Numbered from the stretch's first letter, positions 38,071 to 47,859 are shown. The stretch is 64,000 bases of DNA from CAYFMP01 sp964344215 (GCA_964344215.1 CAYFMP010000012.1:1-64000), one strand, 5' to 3'. A program made the numbers and translations. The notes: generated by a model from the letters alone, not told the origin.

Positions 38071-39363
38071 ATGAAATCGGGTTTGTTTCGCATCTTGGTC
38101 CTTCTCATAGGCCTGGTTCCCGGCGTGATTCCGTCCGGCCCGCGCGCCCAAGAAGTCTTGCGCATTGCGGCGGTGGTCAACGACGAGGTCATTTCCGTCC
38201 TCGACTTGCACTCCCGCCTGGCGATGGTGGCGGTATTTGCCGGACTGCCGGATACGCCGCAGAACCGCCAGCGTTTGGCGTCACGGGTCCTGCACGAAAT
38301 GATCGACGAAAAGCTCAAGTTTCAAGAGGCCTCGCGGGTCGGCATCAAGGTGTCGGAGGATGAAATCGGGGCCGGACTGAAACGGATCGAACAGATCAAC
38401 GATCTCGGCGACGGCAATCTGGATTCCTATTTGAAACGCAGTGGTATCCACAAGCCGTCCCTGATCGATCGGGTCAAGACGGATATTGCTTGGAACAAGC
38501 TGATCGCCGCCCGCTTCCGAAACCAGATTCAGATTAGCGAGACCGAAGTCGATGATGTCCTGGCGGAAATGGAGCGTAACGTCGGTCAACCCGAGAACCG
38601 GGTCTCGGAGATATTCGTACCTGTCGATTCCCCGTCCGACGAGCGTGATGCCGGCATCCTTGCCAACAAACTTCTGCAGCAGTTGAAGTCGGGAGCGCGG
38701 TTTGCCGCCATCGCCAGGGATTTCTCAGGCAGCCCGACGGCGGCGGTGGGCGGCGATCTCGGATGGGTCAGGGTTGGCCAGTTGGCGCGCGAATTGGACC
38801 AGGTGATCCAGAATCTGCAGCCTGGGAATATCTCCGAGGTGGTTCGCTCGAGTGGTGGATTCTTCATCTTCTTTCTTCGCGACCGGCGCAAGGCGAGTGG
38901 TTTCTCCGCAGCCGAGATCGGTTCGCCCGTGGTCACGCTCTACCAGGTGCATTACCCGCTGTCGCGCGGCGCCGGTCCCGCCGAGGTGGCGCGGGTCATG
39001 GAAGAAGGAAAGAAAAGGACCGAGAAGGCGGCGAGTTGCGCCGACATGGAGTACCTCGGAAAAAGAACCAATTCGCCGTTGTCTGGCGCGCTCGGCAATC
39101 TGAAGACCGACGACCTCTCGCCGCAGTTGCGTTCTCTCGTTCGTGGCCTCCCCGCCCTGAAACCAAGCCAGCCGCTCCGCACCGAGGACGGCGTTATCGT
39201 GCTGATGGTTTGCGAGCGCGAGGCCCCGGTTCAAGAAACCCTCGACCGGGCCGACCACCGGCGCCAGGTCGAGCAACGTCTGGCCGACGAACGTTTGAAT
39301 CTCTCGGCCCGCCAGTATCTTCGTGACCTCCGGCGCTCGGCTTTCGTGGACGTCAGGATATGA
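38071..39363 (+). CDS. surA: Periplasmic chaperone/peptidyl-prolyl isomerase SurA
   Basis: This 430-aa protein has a signal peptide (residues about 1-27) and a SurA N-domain (IAAVVNDEVISVLDLHSRL). A parvulin domain at about 185-285 contains FAAIARDFSGSPTAAVGGDLGWV. A degenerate second parvulin-like region and the C-terminal helix follow. SurA escorts outer-membrane proteins such as LptD. It lies 108 bases after lptD, and its stop overlaps the pdxA start by four bases. Confidence 0.92.
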   Translation: MKSGLFRILVLLIGLVPGVIPSGPRAQEVLRIAAVVNDEVISVLDLHSRLAMVAVFAGLPDTPQNRQRLASRVLHEMIDEKLKFQEASRVGIKVSEDEIGAGLKRIEQINDLGDGNLDSYLKRSGIHKPSLIDRVKTDIAWNKLIAARFRNQIQISETEVDDVLAEMERNVGQPENRVSEIFVPVDSPSDERDAGILANKLLQQLKSGARFAAIARDFSGSPTAAVGGDLGWVRVGQLARELDQVIQNLQPGNISEVVRSSGGFFIFFLRDRRKASGFSAAEIGSPVVTLYQVHYPLSRGAGPAEVARVMEEGKKRTEKAASCADMEYLGKRTNSPLSGALGNLKTDDLSPQLRSLVRGLPALKPSQPLRTEDGVIVLMVCEREAPVQETLDRADHRRQVEQRLADERLNLSARQYLRDLRRSAFVDVRI

Positions 39364-40409
39364 CGGCAGCCGCCATCAGGGCGGAGCATTCCGGCGAACC
39401 GGCATCGCGGCGACCGCTGGTGCTGACCATGGGCGAACCGGCCGGCATCGGCGGCGAAATCACACTCCGGGCCTGGCTCACGCGCGACCCAGCGATCCCG
39501 GCTTTCGTCGCCATCGACAATTACGAGAGGCTGATGCGATTGGCCGACGAGCTTGCCGTCGATGTTCCACTTCGGGTCGTCGAAACGACGGCCGAGGCAG
39601 CCGAAGTGTTCGGCCGGGCCCTGCCCGTTCTCGACATCCCGCTTGCCGTCGCCCCGGTTCCCGGGCGCCCGACCTCGGAAAACGCGGTCGCCGTCGTCCA
39701 CGCCATCGATCGCGCCGTCGCTCTCGTCAGGACCGGCGAGGCGGCCGCGGTCGTCACCAATCCGATCCACAAGAACGCCCTCTACGAGGCCGGATTCAAG
39801 CACCCCGGCCATACCGAATACCTGGCCGACCTCAACGGCTCCGGTAACACCCCAGAGATGATGCTGGTCTGCGATCAGCTCCGGACCGTGCCGGTTTCCA
39901 TTCACGTCAGTCTTCGCGACGCCCTCGACCAATTGACGACGGGGCGGATCGTCGATTGCGGGACAGTCGTGGCGCGCGCGCTCAGCGAGGATTTCGGAAT
40001 AGCGGCGCCCCGCCTCGCCGTCGCCGGATTAAACCCGCACGCCGGCGAACAGCGGGCCATGGGCAACGAGGACGCCGACATCGTCGCGCCCGCTGTCGCC
40101 CGGCTTCGTGAGGCCGGTATCGCGGTGAGCGGGCCGCATCCGCCGGACACGCTTTTCAGCGCCGCCAACCGCGAGACCTACGACGCGGCGTTATGCATGT
40201 ACCACGACCAGGCCCTGATCCCCATCAAGACGCTCGATTTCGAGGGCGGCGTCAACGTCACCCTCGGTCTCGATTTCGTCCGCACATCGCCGGACCACGG
40301 CACCGCTCTGGACATCGCCGGCACCGGGCGGGCCAGTGAACGGAGCCTGATGGAGGCGCTGCGCCTGGCCGGCGAAATATCGGACCGGCGGTTGGCCCTT
40401 GGGCGATGA
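39360..40409 (+). CDS. pdxA: 4-hydroxythreonine-4-phosphate dehydrogenase
   Basis: This 349-aa enzyme oxidises 4-phosphohydroxy-L-threonine in pyridoxal phosphate synthesis. Visible motifs are TMGEPAGIGGE, the metal-site histidines in GHTEYLADL, AGLNPHAGE and CMYHDQALIPIK. The surA-pdxA-rsmA order, linked by ATGA overlaps at both ends, is classic in Proteobacteria. Confidence 0.95.
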   Translation: MTAAAIRAEHSGEPASRRPLVLTMGEPAGIGGEITLRAWLTRDPAIPAFVAIDNYERLMRLADELAVDVPLRVVETTAEAAEVFGRALPVLDIPLAVAPVPGRPTSENAVAVVHAIDRAVALVRTGEAAAVVTNPIHKNALYEAGFKHPGHTEYLADLNGSGNTPEMMLVCDQLRTVPVSIHVSLRDALDQLTTGRIVDCGTVVARALSEDFGIAAPRLAVAGLNPHAGEQRAMGNEDADIVAPAVARLREAGIAVSGPHPPDTLFSAANRETYDAALCMYHDQALIPIKTLDFEGGVNVTLGLDFVRTSPDHGTALDIAGTGRASERSLMEALRLAGEISDRRLALGR

Positions 40410-41227
40410 CAGGCCAGGTGCCGCCGCTTCGTGACGTTATTCGCCGCCACGGCCTGAACGCCAAGCGCTCGCTGGGCCAGAACTTCCTTCTCGATTCCAA
40501 CCTGACCGACCGCATCGCACGAACGGCCGGCGATCTGACCGGCGTCAATGTCGTCGAAGTCGGGCCTGGGCCGGGTGGACTGACCCGCTCGCTTCTCTCC
40601 GCCGGTGCCGGACGGGTCGTCGCCATTGAGAAAGACGACCGTTGCGTGGCCGCTCTTGCCGAACTGCATGAAGCCTTCGGCAATCGGCTGACGATTGTCT
40701 CTGGCGATGCGCTGGAACTGGATATTGGCGAGTTGGCGGCCGCGCCGCGCCGCATTGTTTCCAACCTGCCCTACAATATCGCCACTCCGTTGTTGTTGAA
40801 GTGGCTGAAAGAGATCGAGGCGATCGACGGCATGACTCTGATGTTTCAGAAAGAGGTCGCCGAGCGATTGACGGCGCCGCCTCGGACCAAGGCCTATGGC
40901 AGGCTGTCGATCGTGACACAGTGGCTGTGTGAGGCGCGTTTCGAATTTAACGTTTCCAAAGCAGCGTTCACGCCTCCGCCGAAGGTGGTGTCCAGCGTCG
41001 TCACCTTGACACCGAGGCCCGCTCCGCTGGCGGCGGCCACCTGGAACGCTCTGGAAGCGGTGACGGCGGCGGCCTTCGGGCAACGTCGAAAGATGCTGCG
41101 GAGCAGTCTGAAATCGCTCGACCTCGACCTCGGGGGACTCGGCTTGCCGGAAACGGCGCGGGCCGAGGAACTGAGCGTCGAGCAGTTTTGCGCTGCCGCC
41201 AGGGCTTACGCCGAGAAATCCTCCTGA
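40406..41227 (+). CDS. rsmA: 16S rRNA dimethyladenosine transferase (KsgA)
   Basis: This 273-aa methyltransferase modifies two adjacent adenines near the 3' end of 16S rRNA. Motifs include KRSLGQNFLLDSNLTDRI, the SAM site VVEVGPGPGGLTRSLL and the catalytic NLPYNIATPLL. The ATG overlaps the pdxA stop by four bases. Confidence 0.95.
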   Translation: MTGQVPPLRDVIRRHGLNAKRSLGQNFLLDSNLTDRIARTAGDLTGVNVVEVGPGPGGLTRSLLSAGAGRVVAIEKDDRCVAALAELHEAFGNRLTIVSGDALELDIGELAAAPRRIVSNLPYNIATPLLLKWLKEIEAIDGMTLMFQKEVAERLTAPPRTKAYGRLSIVTQWLCEARFEFNVSKAAFTPPPKVVSSVVTLTPRPAPLAAATWNALEAVTAAAFGQRRKMLRSSLKSLDLDLGGLGLPETARAEELSVEQFCAAARAYAEKSS

Positions 41228-41292
41228 CGGACGATGACAGCGCCGCGGTTTATCGCCAAAATGCGGTTTTCGAACGATTGGACGGACGACGC

Positions 41293-42132
41293 ATGAGCGA
41301 ATTTCGAGCCTTTTCCTGCGAGCCGACGGCCGGCGCCTTGGGGGCCGAGATCGGCGGCATCGATCTGTCGACCGACCTCGACGAGGATACCGTTTCGGAA
41401 CTCCGCGAGGCGTTGATGGCCCATCTGGTCCTGTTTTTTCGCGACCAGGACATATCCCCGCTCCAACACCTTACCTTCGCCCGCCGGTTCGGCGATTTGA
41501 TCGAGTATCCCCTGGTCGACGGTCTCGACGACTATCCGGAGATCGTTCCCGTCACCAAGCTGGAGCACGAGACGGTCAACTTCGGGGGCATCTGGCATTC
41601 GGACACGGCCTATCTCGAGAACCCCCCGATGGGGGCCATCCTTTGTGCCCGCGAGTTGCCGCCGGTCGGCGGCGACACCCTGTTCGCCAACATGTACATG
41701 GCCTACGATTCGCTCTCCGACGGCATGAAGCGTCTGCTGTCCGGGCTCGTCGCCATCAACAGTTCGGCCAAACCGGACGCGCTGCTGACACGCAAGGAGC
41801 GGATCATGACCAAGCCCGACGAAGAAGCCGAACCTTTGGTTTCGGAACACCCGGTCGTGCGCACCCACCCCGAAACCGGCCGTAAGATCCTGTACGTCAA
41901 TTCCGGCCACACGACCGGTTTCAAGGGAATGACGCACGAAGAGAGCGCACCGATCCTGGATTTCCTGTTCGCCCACCAGACCAGGCCCGAATTCACTTGT
42001 CGCTTTCATTGGCGGCCGGGATCGGTGGCGTTCTGGGACAACCGGGCAACCCAGCACAATCCGGTCAACGACTACGACGGATACAAGCGGGTCATGCACC
42101 GGGTCACCATCGCCGGCGATAAGCCGTGCTGA
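41293..42132 (+). CDS. TauD/TfdA family Fe(II)/2-oxoglutarate dioxygenase
   Basis: This 279-aa protein has the iron facial triad: WHSDTAY gives His and Asp, and DNRATQHNPVND gives the distal His, with the 2-oxoglutarate Arg in KRVMHRV. Family enzymes hydroxylate taurine, chlorophenoxyacetates, sulfonates or other small acids. ATG 41293 is 65 bases after rsmA. An open upstream extension overlapping rsmA is rejected. The substrate is unknown. Confidence 0.9.
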   Translation: MSEFRAFSCEPTAGALGAEIGGIDLSTDLDEDTVSELREALMAHLVLFFRDQDISPLQHLTFARRFGDLIEYPLVDGLDDYPEIVPVTKLEHETVNFGGIWHSDTAYLENPPMGAILCARELPPVGGDTLFANMYMAYDSLSDGMKRLLSGLVAINSSAKPDALLTRKERIMTKPDEEAEPLVSEHPVVRTHPETGRKILYVNSGHTTGFKGMTHEESAPILDFLFAHQTRPEFTCRFHWRPGSVAFWDNRATQHNPVNDYDGYKRVMHRVTIAGDKPC

Positions 42133-42151
42133 GCGGTTTTCCGGGTGGCGG

Positions 42152-42808
42152 CTACTGCCCGACCCCCATGCGCCGCAGAAATTCGCTCAAACCCGTCCGC
42201 CGAATCCGTTTCAAGCGCTCGCCTTCGAGAATGGCCTGGACCTGGGGAACCGTTACCTCCAGTGTCACATTGATGATGATGTAGTCGTATTCGCTCCAGT
42301 GACTCATTTCGGAAGTCGCCTTGGCCATGCGCGCCTCGACGACTTCGTCGGAATCCTGATTGCGGTCGCGCAGCCGACGTTCCAGTTCCTCGATGGACGG
42401 CGGCAGGATGAAGATACTGACGACGTCCATGGGGGCGTTTTCGACAAGCTGCTGGGTGCCTTGCCAATCGACGTCGAACAACACATCGACGCCGGCCTCC
42501 AACATGTCTTCGACCGGCTTGCGGGGTGTTCCGTAGGAGTTGCCGAAAACGGTGGCGTGTTCCAGGAACTCGCCGTTTTTCGCCATTTCGTCGAACTTCT
42601 CCCGGCTCACGAAATAATAATGTTCGCCGTCCACCTCTCCCGGACGCGGCGGACGCGTGGTTGCCGATACGGACATGTTGAGATGCGGGTTCTGTTCGAG
42701 GATCAGCCGCGAAATGGTCGATTTGCCGGCGCCGGACGGCGACGACAGGATCAACATCAAGCCGCGGCGTAGAACGATCGATTGGTCTGAACTCAGTATT
42801 TCATTCAA
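42152..42808 (-). CDS. gmk: Guanylate kinase
   Basis: This protein is about 218 aa from TTG 42808, which overlaps the yicC stop by eight bases. ATG 42757 would give 201 aa but removes the conserved RRGLM lead-in. The Walker A SSPSGAGKST, SATTRPPRPGEVDGEHYYF and VDWQGTQQL segments are diagnostic. It phosphorylates GMP to GDP. The yicC-gmk pair is a standard proteobacterial operon. Confidence 0.93.
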   Translation of the reverse strand: MNEILSSDQSIVLRRGLMLILSSPSGAGKSTISRLILEQNPHLNMSVSATTRPPRPGEVDGEHYYFVSREKFDEMAKNGEFLEHATVFGNSYGTPRKPVEDMLEAGVDVLFDVDWQGTQQLVENAPMDVVSIFILPPSIEELERRLRDRNQDSDEVVEARMAKATSEMSHWSEYDYIIINVTLEVTVPQVQAILEGERLKRIRRTGLSEFLRRMGVGQ

Positions 42809-43691
42809 TGTTCTGCACCTGCTCGCGGAACTGTTCGATGACCGTTTTGAGGTCAATACCGACTTTCGTCAACTCTACATCCGACGACTTGGCGCACAGG
42901 GTGTTGGCTTCGCGGTTGAACTCCTGACACAGGAAATCCAGCTTGCGTCCGATACCGCCGTCGGACGCGAGCAGTTCTTTCGCCGCTTTGCGGTGGGCCT
43001 TCAACCGATCCAATTCCTCGCGGACGTCGGCCTTGGTCATCAGCAAAGCCGCTTCCTGAGCCAACCGTTCCTCGGGCAGGGCCGGCGTCTGCTCCATCAG
43101 TTCGGCGACCTGTTCGGTGAGTCGCTCCCTGATCGCATCAGGCTGCAGCGCCGCCAATTCCTCGGCTTTGCCGCAAAGTTCCCCAATCGCCTCGACCTGC
43201 CGATCAAGAACCTCGGCCAGTCGGGCGCCTTCGTCGCCACGCATGGTTTTCAGCGAATCGAGGGCGGCTCCGAGATCGTCGAGGATTGCGCTTTCGAGCG
43301 CCGCGCGGACCTCATCGGGCAGTTCCTCTTCGATCGGCTCGATAACGCCGCGCAACCCGAGAAGACCGTCCAGGCTGGGCGGATCGGCATCCGAAATCTT
43401 ACCGCGTAGATCAGGAAGGATGGCCAGAACCTCGTCAAGGACGGACTGGTTGATCCGATAGCTGCCGTTGGCGCGCGTCCAGGTGAGGGAAAGGTTGATC
43501 GTCAGATTGCCGCGCCGGAAGCGTTCCTGCGCCGCCCCCCGGACCGCCGGTTCCAACCCTTCGAACCCCATGGGCAGACGGCAACGGACATCGAGGCCCT
43601 TGGCATTGACGCTTTTCGCCTCCCATATCCAAGAGCACGATTCGCCATGGCCCTCGGCGCGGGCGAAACCGGTCATCGAATAGAGCGGCAC
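42801..43691 (-). CDS. yicC: YicC family endoribonuclease
   Basis: This 296-aa protein starts at GTG 43691, nine bases after GGAGG, and reads V-P-L-YSMTGFARAEG, the invariant YicC opening. The C-terminal DUF1732 part ends HRKAAKELLASDGGIGRK and FLCQEFNREANTLCAKS. E. coli YicC is reported as an endoribonuclease acting on small RNAs. It is coupled to gmk by overlap. Confidence 0.92.
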   Translation of the reverse strand: MPLYSMTGFARAEGHGESCSWIWEAKSVNAKGLDVRCRLPMGFEGLEPAVRGAAQERFRRGNLTINLSLTWTRANGSYRINQSVLDEVLAILPDLRGKISDADPPSLDGLLGLRGVIEPIEEELPDEVRAALESAILDDLGAALDSLKTMRGDEGARLAEVLDRQVEAIGELCGKAEELAALQPDAIRERLTEQVAELMEQTPALPEERLAQEAALLMTKADVREELDRLKAHRKAAKELLASDGGIGRKLDFLCQEFNREANTLCAKSSDVELTKVGIDLKTVIEQFREQVQNIE

Positions 43692-43792
43692 GCGACCTCC
43701 TCCTCGCAATGTCCCGGTTCTTATAACCTTCGGGCGGCGCCTCAACAACTCCGGCTGTTCTGGAAACCGCCGGTAACGTGTAGGATTGCCGC

Positions 43793-44569
43793 ATGACCGA
43801 CCCGCATATGCCTCGCCGATCGATCCTGATTACCGGAGCCTCCAGCGGCATCGGCCGAGCCTTGGCTCTGGAGTATGCCGGGCCCGGCCGGCGGCTGACG
43901 ATCTGTGGCCGCGACAAGGACCGACTCGACGAGGTGGCCGCCGCCTGCCGCGAAAAAGGAGCCGAGGTCGAGGCCGACGTCGTCGATGTCCGCGACCGTG
44001 CCACCGTCGCCCGCTGGATCGCTGCCGCCGACGGCCGCGGCGCGCTCGATCTGGTGATCGCCAATGCCGGTATCTCGGGGGTTCGCGAAGGTACTGAAGC
44101 CGAGCGGGACGAACGGATTCGCGATATCTTTGCGGTCAATCTGGTCGGTGTCCTCAACACCATCAGCCCGACCGTCGCTGTAATGCGGGCGCGCGGCAAA
44201 GGACAGATCGCCATCGTAAGTTCACTGGCCGCTTACCGTGGCATGCCCAACGCGCCCGCCTACTCGGCCAGCAAAGCCGCCGTTAGAGCCTACGGCGAAG
44301 GCTTGCGCGGCTACCTGGCGGCTCATGGTATCGCCGTTTCCGTGGTCTGTCCGGGTTGGGTCGAGACACCGATGGTCGAGGGCAACGCCTTTCCCATGCC
44401 GCTTGTCGTGAAACCGGAACGGGCGGCGCGAATCATCCGCCGCGGCCTGCGGCGCGGCAAGGCCCGCATCGCCTTTCCCTGGCCGATGTGGATGGCGGCC
44501 TGGGTGCTCCAGTGCCTGCCCAGTACATGGACCGACCCTGTTCTGACACGCATGTCGACAAAGGAATAG
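43793..44569 (+). CDS. Short-chain dehydrogenase/reductase
   Basis: This 258-aa SDR has the NAD(P) site ITGASSGIGRALALEYAG near residue 12, NAGISG, a Ser in VSSLAA and the catalytic YSASKAA. The substrate is unknown. It is divergent from yicC with about 100 bases between, and is followed by the 260-base regulatory gap before the OmpW-like gene. Confidence 0.9.
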   Translation: MTDPHMPRRSILITGASSGIGRALALEYAGPGRRLTICGRDKDRLDEVAAACREKGAEVEADVVDVRDRATVARWIAAADGRGALDLVIANAGISGVREGTEAERDERIRDIFAVNLVGVLNTISPTVAVMRARGKGQIAIVSSLAAYRGMPNAPAYSASKAAVRAYGEGLRGYLAAHGIAVSVVCPGWVETPMVEGNAFPMPLVVKPERAARIIRRGLRRGKARIAFPWPMWMAAWVLQCLPSTWTDPVLTRMSTKE

Positions 44570-44699
44570 TCGTTGGCCGACATCCGATCCGAATCCGCCC
44601 GGACATCCCCCAAGCGAGTCGCTCAATCTTAACGCTATATCCTCGGCTCTTATTTCGTCTGACAGCTGTTCCGCTTACGCTCAATATCTTGTGTACAGT

Positions 44700-44729
44700 T
44701 TGGCGAATTAATCCGACATATAGTATATT
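44700..44729 (+). promoter_or_regulatory. Predicted sigma70-type promoter upstream of the OmpW-like gene
   Basis: TTGGCG at 44700-44705 and TATATT at 44724-44729 are 18 bases apart, in an AT-rich stretch within an otherwise GC-rich region. The expected start of transcription is near 44736, just before the ATG of a 31-codon upstream frame at 44739. Confidence 0.4.
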
Positions 44730-44738
44730 CTTAAGTTT

Positions 44739-44834
44739 ATGAGTGGTACGGATTGGACCGTTGGGGTAGTATTTCGCGAATCGCCAATTCGTAATCGATA
44801 CTGGGGTCTGTTATCAGAGGGGCGTTCGATATGA
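44739..44834 (+). CDS. Possible 31-aa leader peptide overlapping the OmpW-like gene
   Basis: ATG 44739 opens a 31-codon frame (MSGTDWTVGVV...) that ends in TGA at 44832-44834, overlapping the ATG of the OmpW-like gene as ATGA. It begins a few bases after the predicted transcription start, so it would be nearly leaderless, and no ribosome site is visible. It may be a coupling leader or simply chance; frames of this size arise often by chance. Confidence 0.25.
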   Translation: MSGTDWTVGVVFRESPIRNRYWGLLSEGRSI

Positions 44835-45469
44835 CTTTAAAATTCGGGAAAATCGCTTTCGCCGTTCTCGCCATGACGACAGCGGCGCTACCTACCGTTT
44901 CATTCGCCAAGGAGAAAGGTGATCTTTTGGTTCGCCTCCGCGGCGTTGGTTTCATGACTGATACCAGCGGCACCACGGACGCGCTCGGCGGCGCCGCCCG
45001 GACCAGCGACGACTACATTCCGGAATTGGATTTCAGCTACTTCATTACCAAGAATATTGCGGCTGAGCTCATTCTCGCCACAACCAAACACACGGTGGAA
45101 GTGCGGAACTCGTCGTCCGGCGATCTCGATCTCGGCACGGTGCGGTTGATACCGCCGGTGCTGTCCCTTCAATACCACTTCCTGCCGGACAGCGATTTCA
45201 GCCCCTACGCCGGGGCCGGCCTCAACTATGTGATCGTCGCCGACAAGAGCTTCGGGCGCAGCGTCAACAACGTCGCCTACTCCAACGAGTTCGGCTTTGC
45301 CCTGCAAGCCGGCATGGATTACCGGATCAACGACGCCTGGAGCCTGAACGTCGACCTCAAGAAGGTGTTCGTGCAGACCGACATCCACGTCAACGACGGC
45401 ACCATCAGAGCGGACGGTACCGATCTCGATCCTTGGGTGTTCTCCATCGGGTTCGGCTACAAGTTCTAG
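44831..45469 (+). CDS. OmpW family outer membrane protein
   Basis: This 212-aa protein has a signal peptide (about residues 1-24, ending VSFA-KE). It then shows the OmpW-type start (LLVRLRGVGFMTDTSG), LDFSYFITKNIAAELI, LQYHFLPDSDFSPYAGAGLNY and a C-terminal aromatic FGYKF for barrel insertion. OmpW is an eight-stranded barrel that passes small hydrophobic molecules. GAGGGG lies ahead of ATG 44831. The stop overlaps the convergent mltG stop by four bases. Confidence 0.9.
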   Translation: MTLKFGKIAFAVLAMTTAALPTVSFAKEKGDLLVRLRGVGFMTDTSGTTDALGGAARTSDDYIPELDFSYFITKNIAAELILATTKHTVEVRNSSSGDLDLGTVRLIPPVLSLQYHFLPDSDFSPYAGAGLNYVIVADKSFGRSVNNVAYSNEFGFALQAGMDYRINDAWSLNVDLKKVFVQTDIHVNDGTIRADGTDLDPWVFSIGFGYKF

Positions 45470-46467
45470 TTCTCCCGGCTCGCCGGGTTCGCGCGATGTT
45501 TCTGGATACGCCGCCATTTGGCGACGTTGCGGTTGTGTTGCGCCAGAGTCTCGGCGAAAAGATGGCCGCCGCTGCCGTCGGCGACGAAATACAGATCACC
45601 GCTTTCGACGGGCCGTAGCACGGCGGCGATGGTGGCGCGCCCGGGATTGGCGATCGGCGTCGGCGGCAAGCCGTCGATGACATAGGTGTTGTAAGCGCTC
45701 GGGTTCTTCAAATCGTTCTTGGTCAGGGCCCGGCCCAGATCGCCGTTTCCTTCGGTCAGTCCGTAGACCACGGTGGGGTCCGATTGCAGGCGCATCCCAA
45801 TCTTCAAGCGATTGAGGAACACCGCCGCCACCCGTGCCCGTTCGTCGGCGCGTCCCGTTTCCTTCTCGACGATAGAGGCCAGGATCAGCGCCTCGGCCGG
45901 ACTGCTCAGCGGCAGGTCGGGTATCCGATCGAACCAAAGATCGGCCAACGTCTTTTCCATGGCTGCGCCCATGCGTCGGACGATCTCGCGGCGTTCGTCG
46001 CCGAACGAGAAGTGATAGGTTTCCGGCAACAGACTGCCCTCCGGCGGCGTCGAAACGACGAGTCCGGTCAGACCTTCGGTCCTGTTGAGAAGCGAAATGA
46101 TCTCCGGCGTCGTCAGCCCTTCGGCGACGGTGAGCCGCCGAACGACGGTCCTGCCGCTCTGCAGGATATCTACGGCGGCGGCGGCGCTGACTCCGGCCGG
46201 GAACGCGAACTCGCCGGCCCGCAACGGCTTCTCGGCGGCCAGGAAACGCACGCCTAAGCGAAACACCAAGGCATCGGCGACAATGCCGGACCGAGCCAAG
46301 TCGTCGGCAATGGTCGCGATGCCGGCTCCATTTCTGATAATCACCTTGGTTTCCGCCGTCAGCGGACCGGGCCGCTCGAAGCCGGTTTTCAGCCACAACC
46401 AAGCACCGGTGGTGGCGAGTCCGGCGATCAGGCAAATTCCCGTAACGGCGAATAGGATGCGGCGCAT
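45466..46467 (-). CDS. mltG: Endolytic murein transglycosylase MltG
   Basis: This 333-aa protein has one N-terminal membrane helix, a LysM-like region and the YceG catalytic part with LILASIVEKETG, where the first Glu is the active-site residue. YNTYVIDGLPPTPIANPG and LYFVADGSGGHLF follow. MltG cleaves nascent glycan strands and sets their length. It lies 32 bases after fabF on the same strand; fabF-mltG adjacency is common. Confidence 0.93.
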   Translation of the reverse strand: MRRILFAVTGICLIAGLATTGAWLWLKTGFERPGPLTAETKVIIRNGAGIATIADDLARSGIVADALVFRLGVRFLAAEKPLRAGEFAFPAGVSAAAAVDILQSGRTVVRRLTVAEGLTTPEIISLLNRTEGLTGLVVSTPPEGSLLPETYHFSFGDERREIVRRMGAAMEKTLADLWFDRIPDLPLSSPAEALILASIVEKETGRADERARVAAVFLNRLKIGMRLQSDPTVVYGLTEGNGDLGRALTKNDLKNPSAYNTYVIDGLPPTPIANPGRATIAAVLRPVESGDLYFVADGSGGHLFAETLAQHNRNVAKWRRIQKHRANPASREN

Positions 46468-46499
46468 GCCGCCCCCCTCGTTGTTGGTCGTGCGCTAGT

Positions 46500-47762
46500 T
46501 TACTCCACCGCCTGGAACACCAGCGAGGCGTTGGTTCCGCCGAATCCAAAGGAGTTGGAAAGCACCGCCTTGACCCGTCGTTCCTTCGGTTGGTGTGGCA
46601 CCAGATCGATATCGCAACCGTCCGACGGATTGTCCAGATTGAGCGTCGGCGGCACGACGCCGCTATTGATGGCAAGGATCGAATAGATCGCCTCGACCGC
46701 CCCGGCCGCCCCCAGTAGGTGGCCGATCGCCGATTTGGTTGATGACATGGAAATGGTCTCGGCGGCGGCGCCAAAGACCGTCTTGACGGCATTGAGTTCT
46801 ATCTCGTCGCCCAACGGCGTCGAGGTGCCGTGCGCGTTGACGTAGTCGATCTCGTGGGCGGCCATGCCGGCCCGGTTCAGTGCCGCGGTCATGCAGCGAA
46901 TGGCGCCGTCACCATCGGCGGCCGGCGCCGTGATGTGGTTGGCGTCGCCGGACATGCCATAGCCGACCACCTCGGCATAGATTTTGGCGCCGCGCCTCTT
47001 CGCGTGCTCCAACTCCTCGAGGACCACGACGCCGGCGCCGTCGCCCATCACGAAGCCGTCGCGGTCCCGGTCCCAGGGGCGGGACGCCTTCTCGGGTGTG
47101 TCGTTGTAGGCGGTCGAAAGGGCGCGGGCGGCGCAGAACCCGGCCACGCCGAGGCGGCACACGGCCGATTCGGCGCCGCCGGCAATCATGACGTCGGCGT
47201 CTTCCCACATGATGATCCGGGCCGCGTCGCCGATGGCGTGCGCCCCCGTCGAACAAGCCGTCACAACGGAGTGGTTGGGCCCTTTCAGACCGTAGCGAAT
47301 GGAGACATGACCCGATACCAGATTGATCAGGCTGGCCGGAATGAAAAACGGGCTCAGGCGCCGTGCTTTTCCCTCCTCGACGGTGACCGCACCCTTGGAG
47401 ATTTCCGGCAAGCCGCCGATGCCGGATCCGATCAGCACTCCGGTACGCCAGTGATCCTGGTCGGTCTCCGGTTTCCAGCCCGAATCTTCGATGGCTTGGT
47501 CGGCCGCGCACAAACCGTAAATGATGAAGTCGTCCATGCGGCGCTGGTCTTTCGGCGACACCCAGTCGTCCGCGTTGAATCCGCCGACATCGGTTTCGCC
47601 GTTCGGCACCTGGCCGGCGATCTTGGCCGGCAGGTCGGAAACATCGAACGATTGAATGGCACCGATACCGGAGCGCCCCGCCAGGAGCCCGTCCCAGTTC
47701 GCTTTGACCCCAACACCGAGAGAGGTCACAACGCCCATACCGGTTACGACCACACGTCTCAT
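46500..47762 (-). CDS. fabF: 3-oxoacyl-ACP synthase II
   Basis: This 420-aa condensing enzyme elongates fatty acids. The catalytic Cys is in VTACSTGAHAIG and the two His are in NAHGTSTPLGD and KSAIGHLLGAAGAVEA. Length is normal. It follows acpP at about 97 bases in the fabD-fabG-acpP-fabF-mltG cluster. Confidence 0.96.
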   Translation of the reverse strand: MRRVVVTGMGVVTSLGVGVKANWDGLLAGRSGIGAIQSFDVSDLPAKIAGQVPNGETDVGGFNADDWVSPKDQRRMDDFIIYGLCAADQAIEDSGWKPETDQDHWRTGVLIGSGIGGLPEISKGAVTVEEGKARRLSPFFIPASLINLVSGHVSIRYGLKGPNHSVVTACSTGAHAIGDAARIIMWEDADVMIAGGAESAVCRLGVAGFCAARALSTAYNDTPEKASRPWDRDRDGFVMGDGAGVVVLEELEHAKRRGAKIYAEVVGYGMSGDANHITAPAADGDGAIRCMTAALNRAGMAAHEIDYVNAHGTSTPLGDEIELNAVKTVFGAAAETISMSSTKSAIGHLLGAAGAVEAIYSILAINSGVVPPTLNLDNPSDGCDIDLVPHQPKERRVKAVLSNSFGFGGTNASLVFQAVE

Positions 47763-47859
47763 GAATTCAGCGATCTAGAAAATCGGTCCCTGCCGTCCAG
47801 AGATGCCGAACCGCAGGCGGACGATCCGATCCGCCCGGCCGGCGAGTTCGTTTCGAGGT

